From Bacillus niameyensis (GTDB lineage Bacteria; Bacillota; Bacilli; Bacillales; Bacillaceae_C), in the NCBI RefSeq assembly GCF_001375535.1, contig NZ_LN831197.1:2286535-2350534 (forward strand): a stretch of 64,000 nt of DNA, written 5' to 3'. Every line of letters begins with the position of its first letter. Positions within the stretch are counted from its first letter, which is position 1. A program made the position numbers and the translations under genes. The notes under the pieces were generated by a model. It was not told the DNA's origin. It saw only the letters and a list, made by a program, of their open reading frames with translations, and did no database searches. Positions 1-7,355 of this stretch are shown here, one piece after another.

Positions 1-1648
1 GTGCGTTGACAATAAAATCAACCATTGGAATGACATAGCCCATTGCGACAACGAGTAGCATGAGTAAAATTGTTCGGCTCCAGCGTTCTGTCCAATATGG
101 TGTTGGAGCTGCTCCCTCCTCTTCCTCAGCTATTGGGAATTCCGTTTCTCCCTTTGGTGCAAAGAACATGAGGTGAACAACAGCATAGACTTGGATAAGA
201 ACGCCAATGATCAAGAGAGTTCCCCCGATAGCAAGTAACATCAAGTACGGATCCCAACCTAGTGCTGTTGCATTATCCCCGTATGTTGAATATGCCGTTC
301 TGCGCGGTGCACCGAAAAGGCCAACATAGTGCATCGCCCCGGACATAAAGAGCATACCTACTGTCCAAATGAGCGTTTGAATCACGCCAATTTTATTCAT
401 CTTCGGTGTTAAAACCCGTTTTGAAATATAAGGAACGAGCCAGTAACTAATTCCGAAGAAGGTAAGTATGACTGAGGTTCCGACTGTTAAATGGAAATGT
501 CCAACTACCCATAATGTATTGTGGACGACTTGGTTTAATTGGTTCGTACTTTGAACGATTCCACCTGCTCCAGCTGGGATAAACGCGATCATCGCAACCA
601 TCGGAGCCAAGAATCGAACATCGCCCCAAGGTAATTTTTTATACCATCCAACTAACCCTTTTCCACCCTTTTTTCTAGCAGTACGTTCAAATACTGCAAA
701 CATAGCGTAAGCAGTCATTAAAGAAGGAAAGCCTATCGCAAGACTCATAAATACATGTAAAAATTTGATAGATTGCGAAATTCCTGGATCAATAATTTGA
801 TGATGAAATCCACCCGGAATGTTCATAATAACGAGTGCAATGACAATGATCCTTGTTAGTAAGTCATTCCAACGTTTTCCGCCAATAATCTTTGGAACGA
901 TTACATACCAAGCAGATACGGCAGTTAAATACCAAATATTAACTAATGTATGGCCAAAAGCCCAAAAGAGCGTCCGCGCAACCATGACGTTAATTGTATC
1001 GACCCAACCAGCTGCCCAAGGAATGATCGTTAACACTTCAATTGCAACAGGGATACTTCCAAAGAAGAGAAGAACGAAAACACCTGTTGCAAAAAATGCA
1101 AGAATTGGAACATGTTGTCCTTTATGCTTTTTTCTCCAATCAGCCACATTGATAAAGCAGCCAAAAGCACACATCCAGACACCAAGAACGATAAATACCA
1201 ATCCAACATAATAAATTGGAGATGCGGCCATTGGTGGATAAAATGTGTATAACACACTGGCTTCATTCATGATGATGGGGATAACGGCTAAAACAAAGCC
1301 AATGATCTTCATCCAGAAACCAATCCATGCCATTTTCCTTACTTTAGGTAGAATTCCCCCTAATGTGTGGGAAAGGGCCGCATAAAAATAACCGATTGTA
1401 AAGAAAGCTGTTAAGACCAGTACTAAAAGTAATCCGTGGGCGGTCAGTACTTGGTAATAATTGAGCCACGATGGCAATTCCAGTAATCCAGCCCGGTTTA
1501 ATCCTTGTAAAAGTCCTAAAATCCCGCCAACAAGCAGTGCTGCAAAGGCAACTAATAAATATGATTTCGTAAGTTTTGCATCCTCCGGACTGATCCCCAT
1601 CGCTTGATTAGCCTTTTCCTTAAAATTGTGAGGTACTGCTACTCCCAT
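1..1648 (-). CDS. B-family (ba3-like) heme-copper oxidoreductase subunit I, 3' end cut by window; candidate CuA-type nitric oxide reductase
   Basis: 549 codons are visible, reading off the window edge. Polytopic membrane subunit carrying the two hemes and CuB. Metal ligands are present: low-spin heme His71 (TAHGLLL) and His386, high-spin heme His384 (VVGHFHLTVG), and CuB His233 (FGHTLVN), His282 and His283 (GFHHQ). In Thermus ba3 oxidase and B-family oxygen reductases the motif after the first CuB histidine is GHPxVY, whose tyrosine cross-links to that histidine. Here it reads GHTLVN, so Asn237 sits at the tyrosine position. Tyr248, Ser309 and Thr312 resemble K-channel residues. Loss of the tyrosine is expected for nitric oxide reductases derived from this family (the Bacillus azotoformans CuA-NOR type). 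Start ATG has AAAGGAGG 9 nt upstream. It is the third gene after subunits IIa and II. Family identity is sure; substrate (NO or O2) is inferred. Confidence 0.9.
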   Translation of the reverse strand, partial: MGVAVPHNFKEKANQAMGISPEDAKLTKSYLLVAFAALLVGGILGLLQGLNRAGLLELPSWLNYYQVLTAHGLLLVLVLTAFFTIGYFYAALSHTLGGILPKVRKMAWIGFWMKIIGFVLAVIPIIMNEASVLYTFYPPMAASPIYYVGLVFIVLGVWMCAFGCFINVADWRKKHKGQHVPILAFFATGVFVLLFFGSIPVAIEVLTIIPWAAGWVDTINVMVARTLFWAFGHTLVNIWYLTAVSAWYVIVPKIIGGKRWNDLLTRIIVIALVIMNIPGGFHHQIIDPGISQSIKFLHVFMSLAIGFPSLMTAYAMFAVFERTARKKGGKGLVGWYKKLPWGDVRFLAPMVAMIAFIPAGAGGIVQSTNQLNQVVHNTLWVVGHFHLTVGTSVILTFFGISYWLVPYISKRVLTPKMNKIGVIQTLIWTVGMLFMSGAMHYVGLFGAPRRTAYSTYGDNATALGWDPYLMLLAIGGTLLIIGVLIQVYAVVHLMFFAPKGETEFPIAEEEEGAAPTPYWTERWSRTILLMLLVVAMGYVIPMVDFIVNA

Positions 1649-1663
1649 TTCCTTTTCCCTCCT

Positions 1664-2131
1664 TTATTTCACCGTAATTGTCGTGCTCATATAATGATGG
1701 CCCGCACCGCAATATTCATTACATAAAATTAAATATTCACCAGGTTTATTAAATTTCTGGGTAATCTTTTGAATATATCCCGGCATAACCATCGCGTTTA
1801 CATTCGTTTTAGCAATTTGAAATCCGTGGACAACATCTTTTGAAGTCATTATAAAATGTACTGTTGAACCAGCAGGAATTTCGATATTCCCAGGATTAAA
1901 ATTAAACACTTCCAAAGTCATCACAACTTCATATTCATTTTCACCGATTTCGTAAACACCTGGTTTATCGAAAGGAGCCGTTTCATCTACTTTTTGTGGA
2001 TCAAGGGTTTCTTTATTGCTTGGTGGTCCCATCTCTAATGCGAAAGTTTGGTAACCCGTGATTAACATAAATCCGATTATCATCCCGAAACTAATGATGA
2101 GCCAAATTTCTTCTGAACGACGCATTTTCAT
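1664..2131 (-). CDS. Heme-copper oxidoreductase subunit II with CuA site
   Basis: 155 residues. One N-terminal membrane anchor (about residues 10-31) is followed by an extracytoplasmic cupredoxin domain. The dinuclear CuA ligand set is complete: His102, then Cys137-x-Glu139-x-Cys141-x3-His145-x2-Met148. The domain takes electrons from a cytochrome c or quinol-linked donor and passes them to subunit I. The short length and single helix fit B-family (ba3/CbaB) subunit II rather than the two-helix A-family form. It lies between the small subunit IIa gene and subunit I with spacings of about 15 nt, so the three are one operon. A retained CuA site fits both a ba3 oxidase and a CuA-type NO reductase. 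Confidence 0.93.
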   Translation of the reverse strand: MKMRRSEEIWLIISFGMIIGFMLITGYQTFALEMGPPSNKETLDPQKVDETAPFDKPGVYEIGENEYEVVMTLEVFNFNPGNIEIPAGSTVHFIMTSKDVVHGFQIAKTNVNAMVMPGYIQKITQKFNKPGEYLILCNEYCGAGHHYMSTTITVK

Positions 2132-2146
2132 CTCTCTTTCCCCTCC

Positions 2147-2299
2147 CTAGACTCTAGCCATATAGAGGCCATAAATGATTAAATACGTAATGAAAATGAC
2201 GACTCCAACAACGGTAACCGAAAAAATTGTTCCTTTTACTGTTGTTGATTGACTTTCTTTATCTATATTTTCTTGACGATTTACTTTAGAAGCTGCCAT
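2147..2299 (-). CDS. Heme-copper oxidoreductase small subunit IIa (CbaD/COX2A-like)
   Basis: A 50-residue protein with a polar, Lys/Glu/Gln-rich N-terminus (about 22 residues) followed by one hydrophobic helix (about 24-46) ending in GLYMARV. This is the layout of the single-helix subunit IIa that replaces the missing second helix of subunit II in ba3-type enzymes. ATG start with GGGAGG 8 nt upstream. First gene of the operon, directly behind the Fnr-type promoter, ending 15 nt before subunit II. Identification rests on size, topology and position; no catalytic residues are expected. Confidence 0.8.
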   Translation of the reverse strand: MAASKVNRQENIDKESQSTTVKGTIFSVTVVGVVIFITYLIIYGLYMARV

Positions 2300-2336
2300 C
2301 TGTCATCAACCTCCCTTTAAATTCGATCTTACTTGC

Positions 2337-2379
2337 ATCATAATTGATAATCCTTCTCAATAATGTGACCTGCGTCACA
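2337..2379 (-). promoter_or_regulatory. Fnr-type activated promoter of the heme-copper operon
   Basis: TGTGA-N6-TCACA (2364-2379) is a perfect inverted repeat matching the Bacillus Fnr consensus TGTGA-N6-TCACT/A. On the minus strand a TATGAT -10 hexamer lies at 2342-2337. A start 6 nt further on (about 2330) puts the palindrome centre at -41.5, the standard position for class II CRP/Fnr activation. No good -35 hexamer is visible, as expected for an activated promoter. Leader about 31 nt. Regulator identity is inferred. Confidence 0.75.
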
Positions 2380-2465
2380 GAATGAAAACTTTTATAAAAC
2401 GGTGGGCCAAATATCATGACGTATTCATCGTAATTAGACGGGCTAAGTGCCATGAGCCTTTTCCC

Positions 2466-2501
2466 ATTTAAAAAAGCTACCCTCAAATTCGAGGATAGCT
2501 T
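2466..2501 (-). terminator. Intrinsic terminator after the ribbon-helix-helix gene
   Basis: 11-bp stem (AAGCTATCCTC with GAGGGTAGCTT), 6-nt loop, followed on the minus strand by TTTTTTAAAT. It closes the SPFH/RHH operon just upstream of the Fnr promoter. Confidence 0.85.
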
Positions 2502-2531
2502 CTTGTTAAATCTATATTTTATGATCAGTTT

Positions 2532-2708
2532 CTACTTTTCATCTTTAGGATTTTCTTGTTTTTTTAGTCTTCCAGCATCTTTTAATGCCTTTTTAATAAT
2601 CAATTCAATTTGCGCATTTACACTGCGGAATTCATCCTCTGCCCATTTTTCGAGGGAATCATATACTTTTTGATCAACACGCAGTAAAAATCGCTTTTTT
2701 TCAGCCAC
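2532..2708 (-). CDS. Arc-family ribbon-helix-helix DNA-binding protein
   Basis: 58 residues. The beta strand (KRFLLRVDQKVYDSLEKWA) and following helix (EDEFRSVNAQIELIIKKAL) match the Arc/MetJ-type pattern FxLRxxxxxxxxLxxWAxxxxRSxNxxIxxxI. The C-terminus is a Lys-rich tail. These proteins bind operators as dimers through the paired strands. Start taken as GTG, 12 nt after the stop of the SPFH gene; an AAGG lies 10 nt upstream. No ATG gives the conserved N-terminus. Co-transcribed with the SPFH gene; a 29-bp palindrome upstream of that gene is a plausible operator, making this a likely autoregulator. Confidence 0.8.
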   Translation of the reverse strand: MAEKKRFLLRVDQKVYDSLEKWAEDEFRSVNAQIELIIKKALKDAGRLKKQENPKDEK

Positions 2709-2720
2709 TACATCACAACC

Positions 2721-3587
2721 TTAGTAAATCGTTCCAGTATTCATGACAGGTTGGCTCCCTTTATCAGAGACAATTGCCACCATCAAGTTATTCACCATTT
2801 GTGCTTTCTTCTCTTCGTCCAGCTCGACAATTCCCTCTTCCTTCAGTTGGTCAATGGCTGATTTAACCATCGTTACTGCACCATCAACGATAACTTTTCT
2901 TGCAGCGAGAACAGCTTTTGCCTGCTGTTTTTGGAGCATCGCCGAAGCAATTTCGCTCGCATACGCAAGGTGCATAATTCGTGCTTCAATAATTTCCACA
3001 CCGGCAAGTTCCAGACGCTTTTGCAGATCTTTCGTCAACTCATCGCCAACTTCATCAGAGTGCTGGCGTAGCGAGATTTCATAATCATTATTCATATTAT
3101 CATATGGATACTGACTTGCAATATGGCGTAATCCTGTTTCACTTTGAGTGTGGACGAATTCCTTATAATCCTCAACATCAAAGACCGCTTTGGCGGAATC
3201 AAAAACTTTATAAACAACGACCGCAGCGATTTCAACCGGATTCCCTTCTAAATCATTTACTTTTAATTTTTCACTGTTAAAGTTAATTACCCTAAGGGAA
3301 ACGGTTCTTCTGACCGCTAAAGGAACCGTAAAATAAAAGCCTTCATGCTTAATTACACCAAGATAGCGACCAAATAAAGTAAATACTTTCGCTTGATTAG
3401 GCTGAATAATTGTAAATCCAGTAAGAGTTAATGCCGCTAGCAAAGCGCACAAAATACCAATAATTAAAAGTGGGATGTTTTCATTTACGTCAAATTGCCA
3501 AATTCCAACAGCAGCTCCTGCCACGAAGATTAGAAACAAGATAACTCCGATTAAACCATTCATCTTAAACATATCTTTCTCTTGCAT
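2721..3587 (-). CDS. SPFH/stomatin-like membrane protein
   Basis: 288 residues. Two closely spaced N-terminal hydrophobic segments (about 8-29 and 38-62) are followed by an SPFH (band 7) domain, seen in ILQPNQ-like IIQPNQAKVFTLFGRYLG, GNPVEIAAVVVYKV and the late RIMHLAYASEIASAMLQKQQA helix typical of slipins. Such proteins oligomerise in membrane microdomains as scaffolds. ATG start behind GGGAGTGATGGGCG. Followed after 12 nt by a ribbon-helix-helix gene, so probably a two-gene operon. Substrate or partner cannot be read from sequence. Confidence 0.9.
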   Translation of the reverse strand: MQEKDMFKMNGLIGVILFLIFVAGAAVGIWQFDVNENIPLLIIGILCALLAALTLTGFTIIQPNQAKVFTLFGRYLGVIKHEGFYFTVPLAVRRTVSLRVINFNSEKLKVNDLEGNPVEIAAVVVYKVFDSAKAVFDVEDYKEFVHTQSETGLRHIASQYPYDNMNNDYEISLRQHSDEVGDELTKDLQKRLELAGVEIIEARIMHLAYASEIASAMLQKQQAKAVLAARKVIVDGAVTMVKSAIDQLKEEGIVELDEEKKAQMVNNLMVAIVSDKGSQPVMNTGTIY

Positions 3588-3614
3588 CGCCCATCACTCC
3601 CGTTCACTTTATAT

Positions 3615-3643
3615 CATTATGATATCACTTTGATGTCATAATG
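3615..3643. promoter_or_regulatory. 29-bp palindrome upstream of the SPFH/RHH operon
   Basis: CATTATGATATCA and TGATGTCATAATG form a 13-bp inverted repeat with one mismatch around a 3-nt centre. It lies 28 nt upstream of the SPFH start; a TATAAA -10-like hexamer follows on the minus strand (3613-3608). A dimer-of-dimers operator for the co-encoded ribbon-helix-helix protein is inferred. Confidence 0.6.
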
Positions 3644-3660
3644 TGAAGTAGAATTTTAAA

Positions 3661-3707
3661 AAGGTGCCTGGCACCATGGGGATTATTACCCACGGTGCCT
3701 GGCACCT
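3661..3707 (-). terminator. Nested palindrome of the GTGCCTGGCAC family, acting as terminator of lnrN
   Basis: Two copies of the near-palindrome GGTGCCTGGCACC face each other around TGGG/CCCA and an 8-nt loop, giving a stem of about 18 bp. On the minus strand it is followed by TTTTTAAAA, 18 nt past the lnrN stop. Same family as 18883, 23220 and 41897. Confidence 0.75.
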
Positions 3708-3724
3708 CCATACTTTAGCCTTAT

Positions 3725-4822
3725 TTATACCCTCCTCCGCTCCATCACATTAATGCCGATTCCCATCATGACAACAGCCATTAATAAAAGGATACTAATT
3801 GGTTGTAATAAATCCGTAAAGCCGTATCCGTACAATGTCGCTCCTTTTAAGGCTTCCATCCCATATAGTAATGGCGAGATTTTACCAATAGCTAGCATAA
3901 TGGGCGATGATACGATTTCGATCGGCCAATAAGCACCTCCGAGCATGGCTAGGCTAACGGAAAATAGCGGAACAAGGCCATTAAATTGGCTCAAGGTTTT
4001 TGAAAATGCAGCAAGCATCATGCAAAGTGCGACAATGGATAAAACATAGGGGATTAATAAAAGCAATGTCTTGCCAAAACCACCATGAAAATCGACCCCC
4101 GCTCCGTAGCGAAAAGCAACAAAGACAAGAACGACTTGAAAGTAACCCATCAAAAAACTATACAGGAGATTTCCTACATACATCTCCCATTTTGTCACAG
4201 AAGAGACAGTCATTCGGTCCCAAATTCGCGCTCGCTTTTCTTCTAAAATATGAATAACGTTGAATGCAATCGTGTAAATGACGAAAAATAACGAGAATCC
4301 AAATATTCCTTGTAATTGATTATCAATAACCCGTGATTGATCATTACGGAAATTTTCCTTTTTCAACCCAAAAAGTGGTTTTGCATGGGCTGTCTGCCAA
4401 ATCTGTTCAACCTTTTCCTTATTATCGGTTAACGATAGTAAGTGAGCTTTTTGGATTTTTTTCATATAGATCGTTTGGACATATTGTTCTAATAAAGTAG
4501 CATTTTCAGAATGAGCTGTCATAATTAGTGAAAAATCTTCTGCTCGCGCTTCCAGGCCTGCTTCCACTTTACCGTTCTGAATAGCGTCTCTCGCTTCTTG
4601 TTTACTAACATGTTCAAATTCAAATAAATCGGATTCGTTTAACTCTGTTAGCAATGCCCCCATTTCCTGCTCAGACAAATCACTAAATACAGGCACGTAT
4701 ATCTTGCTATAGCTAGATTTACCTACAAAATAAGCAAAGAGGACGCATATAAAAGTCATGATAAGGAACAACCACGGATTGCGAATAAAAAGTCGAATTT
4801 TTGTACGAATAATCCCAATCAT
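3725..4822 (-). CDS. lnrN: ABC-2 type permease, LnrN-like
   Basis: 365 residues. One N-terminal helix (about 15-33), a large extracytoplasmic domain of about 130 residues, then five hydrophobic segments, as in the YhgE/DrrB-like ABC-2 permeases. Start chosen at the ATG that overlaps the TGA of the previous gene by one base (TGATG); the open frame extends 11 codons further without a binding site. Last gene of HK-RR-ATPase-permease-permease, the order of B. subtilis lnrJKLMN (formerly yfiJKLMN), whose LnrLMN exporter gives resistance to linearmycins and other polyenes. Expected to form a heterodimeric membrane channel with the upstream permease. Substrate is inferred from gene order only. Confidence 0.83.
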   Translation of the reverse strand: MIGIIRTKIRLFIRNPWLFLIMTFICVLFAYFVGKSSYSKIYVPVFSDLSEQEMGALLTELNESDLFEFEHVSKQEARDAIQNGKVEAGLEARAEDFSLIMTAHSENATLLEQYVQTIYMKKIQKAHLLSLTDNKEKVEQIWQTAHAKPLFGLKKENFRNDQSRVIDNQLQGIFGFSLFFVIYTIAFNVIHILEEKRARIWDRMTVSSVTKWEMYVGNLLYSFLMGYFQVVLVFVAFRYGAGVDFHGGFGKTLLLLIPYVLSIVALCMMLAAFSKTLSQFNGLVPLFSVSLAMLGGAYWPIEIVSSPIMLAIGKISPLLYGMEALKGATLYGYGFTDLLQPISILLLMAVVMMGIGINVMERRRV

Positions 4823-6093
4823 CACGCGCGCTCCTTTCGTGGAAAAGTAAACCATGCACTAACGATTAGCACAGCAGCTGTTCCCAATAATACGAATAGA
4901 TGACCGATGATTTCATTAACGCCTGCCCCCTGCATCACCTTCATATAAGCCGTCATCGCAGCCCCATTTGGTGTTAACTGCCCGATTTGCACTAATAACT
5001 CTGAAATATTCCCGACAGGTGTAAAACTGCCGCCAACAAAAGAGAGGACTGCGACAAAAGCACTCATAAATAATTTAGATGCAGATTCCGAACCGAGCCG
5101 ATGATTAATAGCCATCAATAATACAGCTATCCCACCCGTTGCCAAAGCTAGGGCTAAGGAGATTAAGAAAAATGGAGAGAATTGTGGCCAATGTACTCCA
5201 TACGCAATGGCTGCAACACCATATAATATAAGCATTTGTAAGGCAGCAAGTACAATGGTCGAGATGAAAACAGCACCAGCATACGCCCATGCAGGTACAT
5301 TAGCAAGCAAAATTCGATCAAGTACATTCCATTTTTTTTCTAAAAAACTGCGTGAACTTACACTAGATGCAATAAATAAAATAAACATGACGCCCATTCC
5401 AATTGTGTAATAAGTAAATGCCCCAATTGGTTCCTTTTTTGACAATGATTCAACTGTAGCAAGTGATTGAGTTGGTACATAGATTGCATCTGGATTGAGC
5501 AAGCCTTCTTTCCCTAAATTTGCCCAAACAGAATATTGTTCTTGAAAATTCCCCACAATGTCCTCGACAATGGCAGAGGACAGCTCCTTCCCTTCATTAG
5601 AGTACACCGTAAGGGCAGGAATCTCTTTTTCTTCTATAAAAAGTAACTCTAATATTTTACTAGTAAAATGAGGTGGAACTTCGATGATCGCCGAATATTG
5701 CTCTGCCGTTTTTAGCTCTTCCAGTTCTGACGAGGGCACTTCCTCAAGGGTTAGAATTGATTCGAGCTCTTCATTATTAAAAATTTGTTCTTTTAGCATA
5801 GTAATCGGCAATAGGCTTTTGGCCCCCATCTCCATTTGCTCTTTTGCTTCTGTTGGAATAGGCAGATCGGTCAATTTCTCAAGAAATAACTCCATTTCCT
5901 CTTCCTCATTCGAATGGTTTACGAGAGCGACTTTTCCAGAGAAAGACTGCACATCTCCATTCATAAGCGATCCAAGAGCAAATCCAAGTATCATAATTAA
6001 TAATAGGGGCATCGCAAGAAGAACAAGCAATTCATCAGGGCTCCGAACAAATAGCAATAATTCCTTTTTAATAAAAGATAAAAGTAACCTCAA
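4822..6093 (-). CDS. lnrM: ABC-2 type permease, LnrM-like
   Basis: 423 residues. N-terminal helix (about 20-44), an extracytoplasmic domain of about 190 residues rich in Glu, then five to six membrane helices. The start is TTG, overlapping the stop of the ATPase gene in TTGA, with GGAGG 11 nt upstream, so translation is coupled to lnrL. Pairs with the following permease and the LnrL-like ATPase. Slightly longer than the roughly 390-residue B. subtilis LnrM. Confidence 0.83.
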   Translation of the reverse strand: MRLLLSFIKKELLLFVRSPDELLVLLAMPLLLIMILGFALGSLMNGDVQSFSGKVALVNHSNEEEEMELFLEKLTDLPIPTEAKEQMEMGAKSLLPITMLKEQIFNNEELESILTLEEVPSSELEELKTAEQYSAIIEVPPHFTSKILELLFIEEKEIPALTVYSNEGKELSSAIVEDIVGNFQEQYSVWANLGKEGLLNPDAIYVPTQSLATVESLSKKEPIGAFTYYTIGMGVMFILFIASSVSSRSFLEKKWNVLDRILLANVPAWAYAGAVFISTIVLAALQMLILYGVAAIAYGVHWPQFSPFFLISLALALATGGIAVLLMAINHRLGSESASKLFMSAFVAVLSFVGGSFTPVGNISELLVQIGQLTPNGAAMTAYMKVMQGAGVNEIIGHLFVLLGTAAVLIVSAWFTFPRKERA

Positions 6094-7022
6094 TTTCGAA
6101 GCGCCCTCCCCGTCAAATGGAGGAAAACATCTTCCAATGTAGGTGATTGTATTTCTACGCCAAGAATATTAGCTTTTGTTTCTTCCGCCCATTTAAAAAG
6201 TTTAGCAATTAGATTCACTTCTTTTGGAACGACTATCGTCACTTGATGATCTTTCATTTCAACACGAGCGATGATCGGTTGAGATTGGAGAATTTGAATG
6301 AATTCTTCATTTTCCCGCTCCATTTTAACCTGGATCATCTGGTCAGCAGACAATATATTTTTGATTTCCTTTTTCGTACCAGATGCAATAATGCTTCCCC
6401 GATCCATAATATAAATTCGATCACAAAGGTACTCTACTTCCTCCATATAATGGCTTGTATATAGGATCGTCATTTGCTTTTCTTGATTGAGTCGCTTCAC
6501 TGTTTCTAAAATATAATTGCGCGACTGCGGATCAATTCCGACCGTTGGTTCATCCATAATTAATATTTCTGGCTCATGTAAAAGGGCCGCTCCGATATTT
6601 AATCGACGTTTCATACCACCTGAAAAATGTTTTACTAATTTCTTACCTTGATCTTGGAGTCCGATTTGTTCTAAAACTTCCTGAATCTTTTCCTTTAATT
6701 CCGGATTTTTCATTTTCTGGATGCGACCGAAAAATTCGAGATTCTCTTTCGCAGTTAAATCATCATATAAAGCAATCTCCTGAGGAACTACTCCTAATTT
6801 TTTTCGGAGAACTTGCGGATTTTTCAATACATCTTTTTTTTGGAAATAAACTTCGCCCGTTGTCGGGGTAATCAGGGACGAAATCATGCCTATCGCTGTC
6901 GACTTCCCTGCTCCATTTGGCCCAAGTAAGCCAACAATTTCCCCGCGTTTCAAATAAACATTAATCGCCTGCACTGCTTTATGTTGTTTAAAATGCTTCG
7001 TCAGCTCAACTGCCTCAAGCAT
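6090..7022 (-). CDS. lnrL: ABC transporter ATP-binding protein, LnrL-like
   Basis: 310 residues. Walker A GPNGAGKST (34-42), signature FSGGMKRR, Walker B ILIMDEPT and switch-region TSHYMEE are all intact; the C-terminal extension of about 80 residues is typical of drug-export (DrrA/CcmA-like) ATPases. Start taken at the ATG behind GGGAGG-atcaa; the longer open frame from an upstream GTG would place this binding site inside the gene. Upstream lie a TGAC-N4-GTCA site and a 21-bp-periodic repeat array separating it from the two-component genes. Confidence 0.9.
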   Translation of the reverse strand: MLEAVELTKHFKQHKAVQAINVYLKRGEIVGLLGPNGAGKSTAIGMISSLITPTTGEVYFQKKDVLKNPQVLRKKLGVVPQEIALYDDLTAKENLEFFGRIQKMKNPELKEKIQEVLEQIGLQDQGKKLVKHFSGGMKRRLNIGAALLHEPEILIMDEPTVGIDPQSRNYILETVKRLNQEKQMTILYTSHYMEEVEYLCDRIYIMDRGSIIASGTKKEIKNILSADQMIQVKMERENEEFIQILQSQPIIARVEMKDHQVTIVVPKEVNLIAKLFKWAEETKANILGVEIQSPTLEDVFLHLTGRALRN

Positions 7023-7100
7023 TTGATCCTCCCCTTTCACTTAGCTTCATTCTAAAGCAGGGTCGGTATCATTTCGAGTAGCTGGAGTCATAAAATGGGG

Positions 7101-7112
7101 TGACTTGGGTCA
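7101..7112. promoter_or_regulatory. Candidate NarL-type response-regulator site upstream of lnrL
   Basis: TGAC-TTGG-GTCA, an inverted repeat with a 4-nt centre, 79 nt upstream of the lnrL start, with a further GTCAT half-site at 7087-7091. The same TGAC-N4-GTCA form lies 84 nt upstream of the yvfR-like ATPase (37491). Binding by the LnrK-like regulator is inferred. Confidence 0.5.
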
Positions 7113-7146
7113 TGAGGTAAGTTTTAATGGTTTGAAAGTTAAATCC

Positions 7147-7293
7147 AGCCGAACTTTGAAAGATTCTCCTCCAAACTTGAAAAATTATTGCCAAACTTAA
7201 AAAATTCCCTTTCAACTCGAAAAATTATACCGAATCTTAAAAAATTCCCTCCCGAACTCGAATAATTATTGCCCATACTTAAAAAATCCCCTT
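7147..7293. repeat. Degenerate 21-bp-periodic intergenic array
   Basis: Read on the minus strand, about seven units of 19-21 bp follow the pattern GGGAATTTTTTAAGTTTGG, alternating with AATAATTTTTCGAGTTTGG. It fills most of the 333-nt gap between lnrK and lnrL. No ORF in it. A second array of similar sequence is at 59073-59222. Confidence 0.65.
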
Positions 7294-7324
7294 CCAATAA
7301 CTATCTTTGAAGCATTTAGACAAA

Positions 7325-7351
7325 ATAAAAACGCCCTCACAAAGGGCCGTT
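7325..7351 (-). terminator. Intrinsic terminator after lnrK
   Basis: AAACGGCCCT / AGGGCGTTT stem with one bulged G, then TTTTTATTT on the minus strand. It would separate lnrJK transcription from lnrLMN. Confidence 0.65.
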
Positions 7352-7355
7352 TCAA

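Noticed and set aside
819-1211. A 130-codon plus-strand open frame inside the subunit I gene
   Set aside because: Antisense to conserved metal-ligand codons; no initiation signal or domain.
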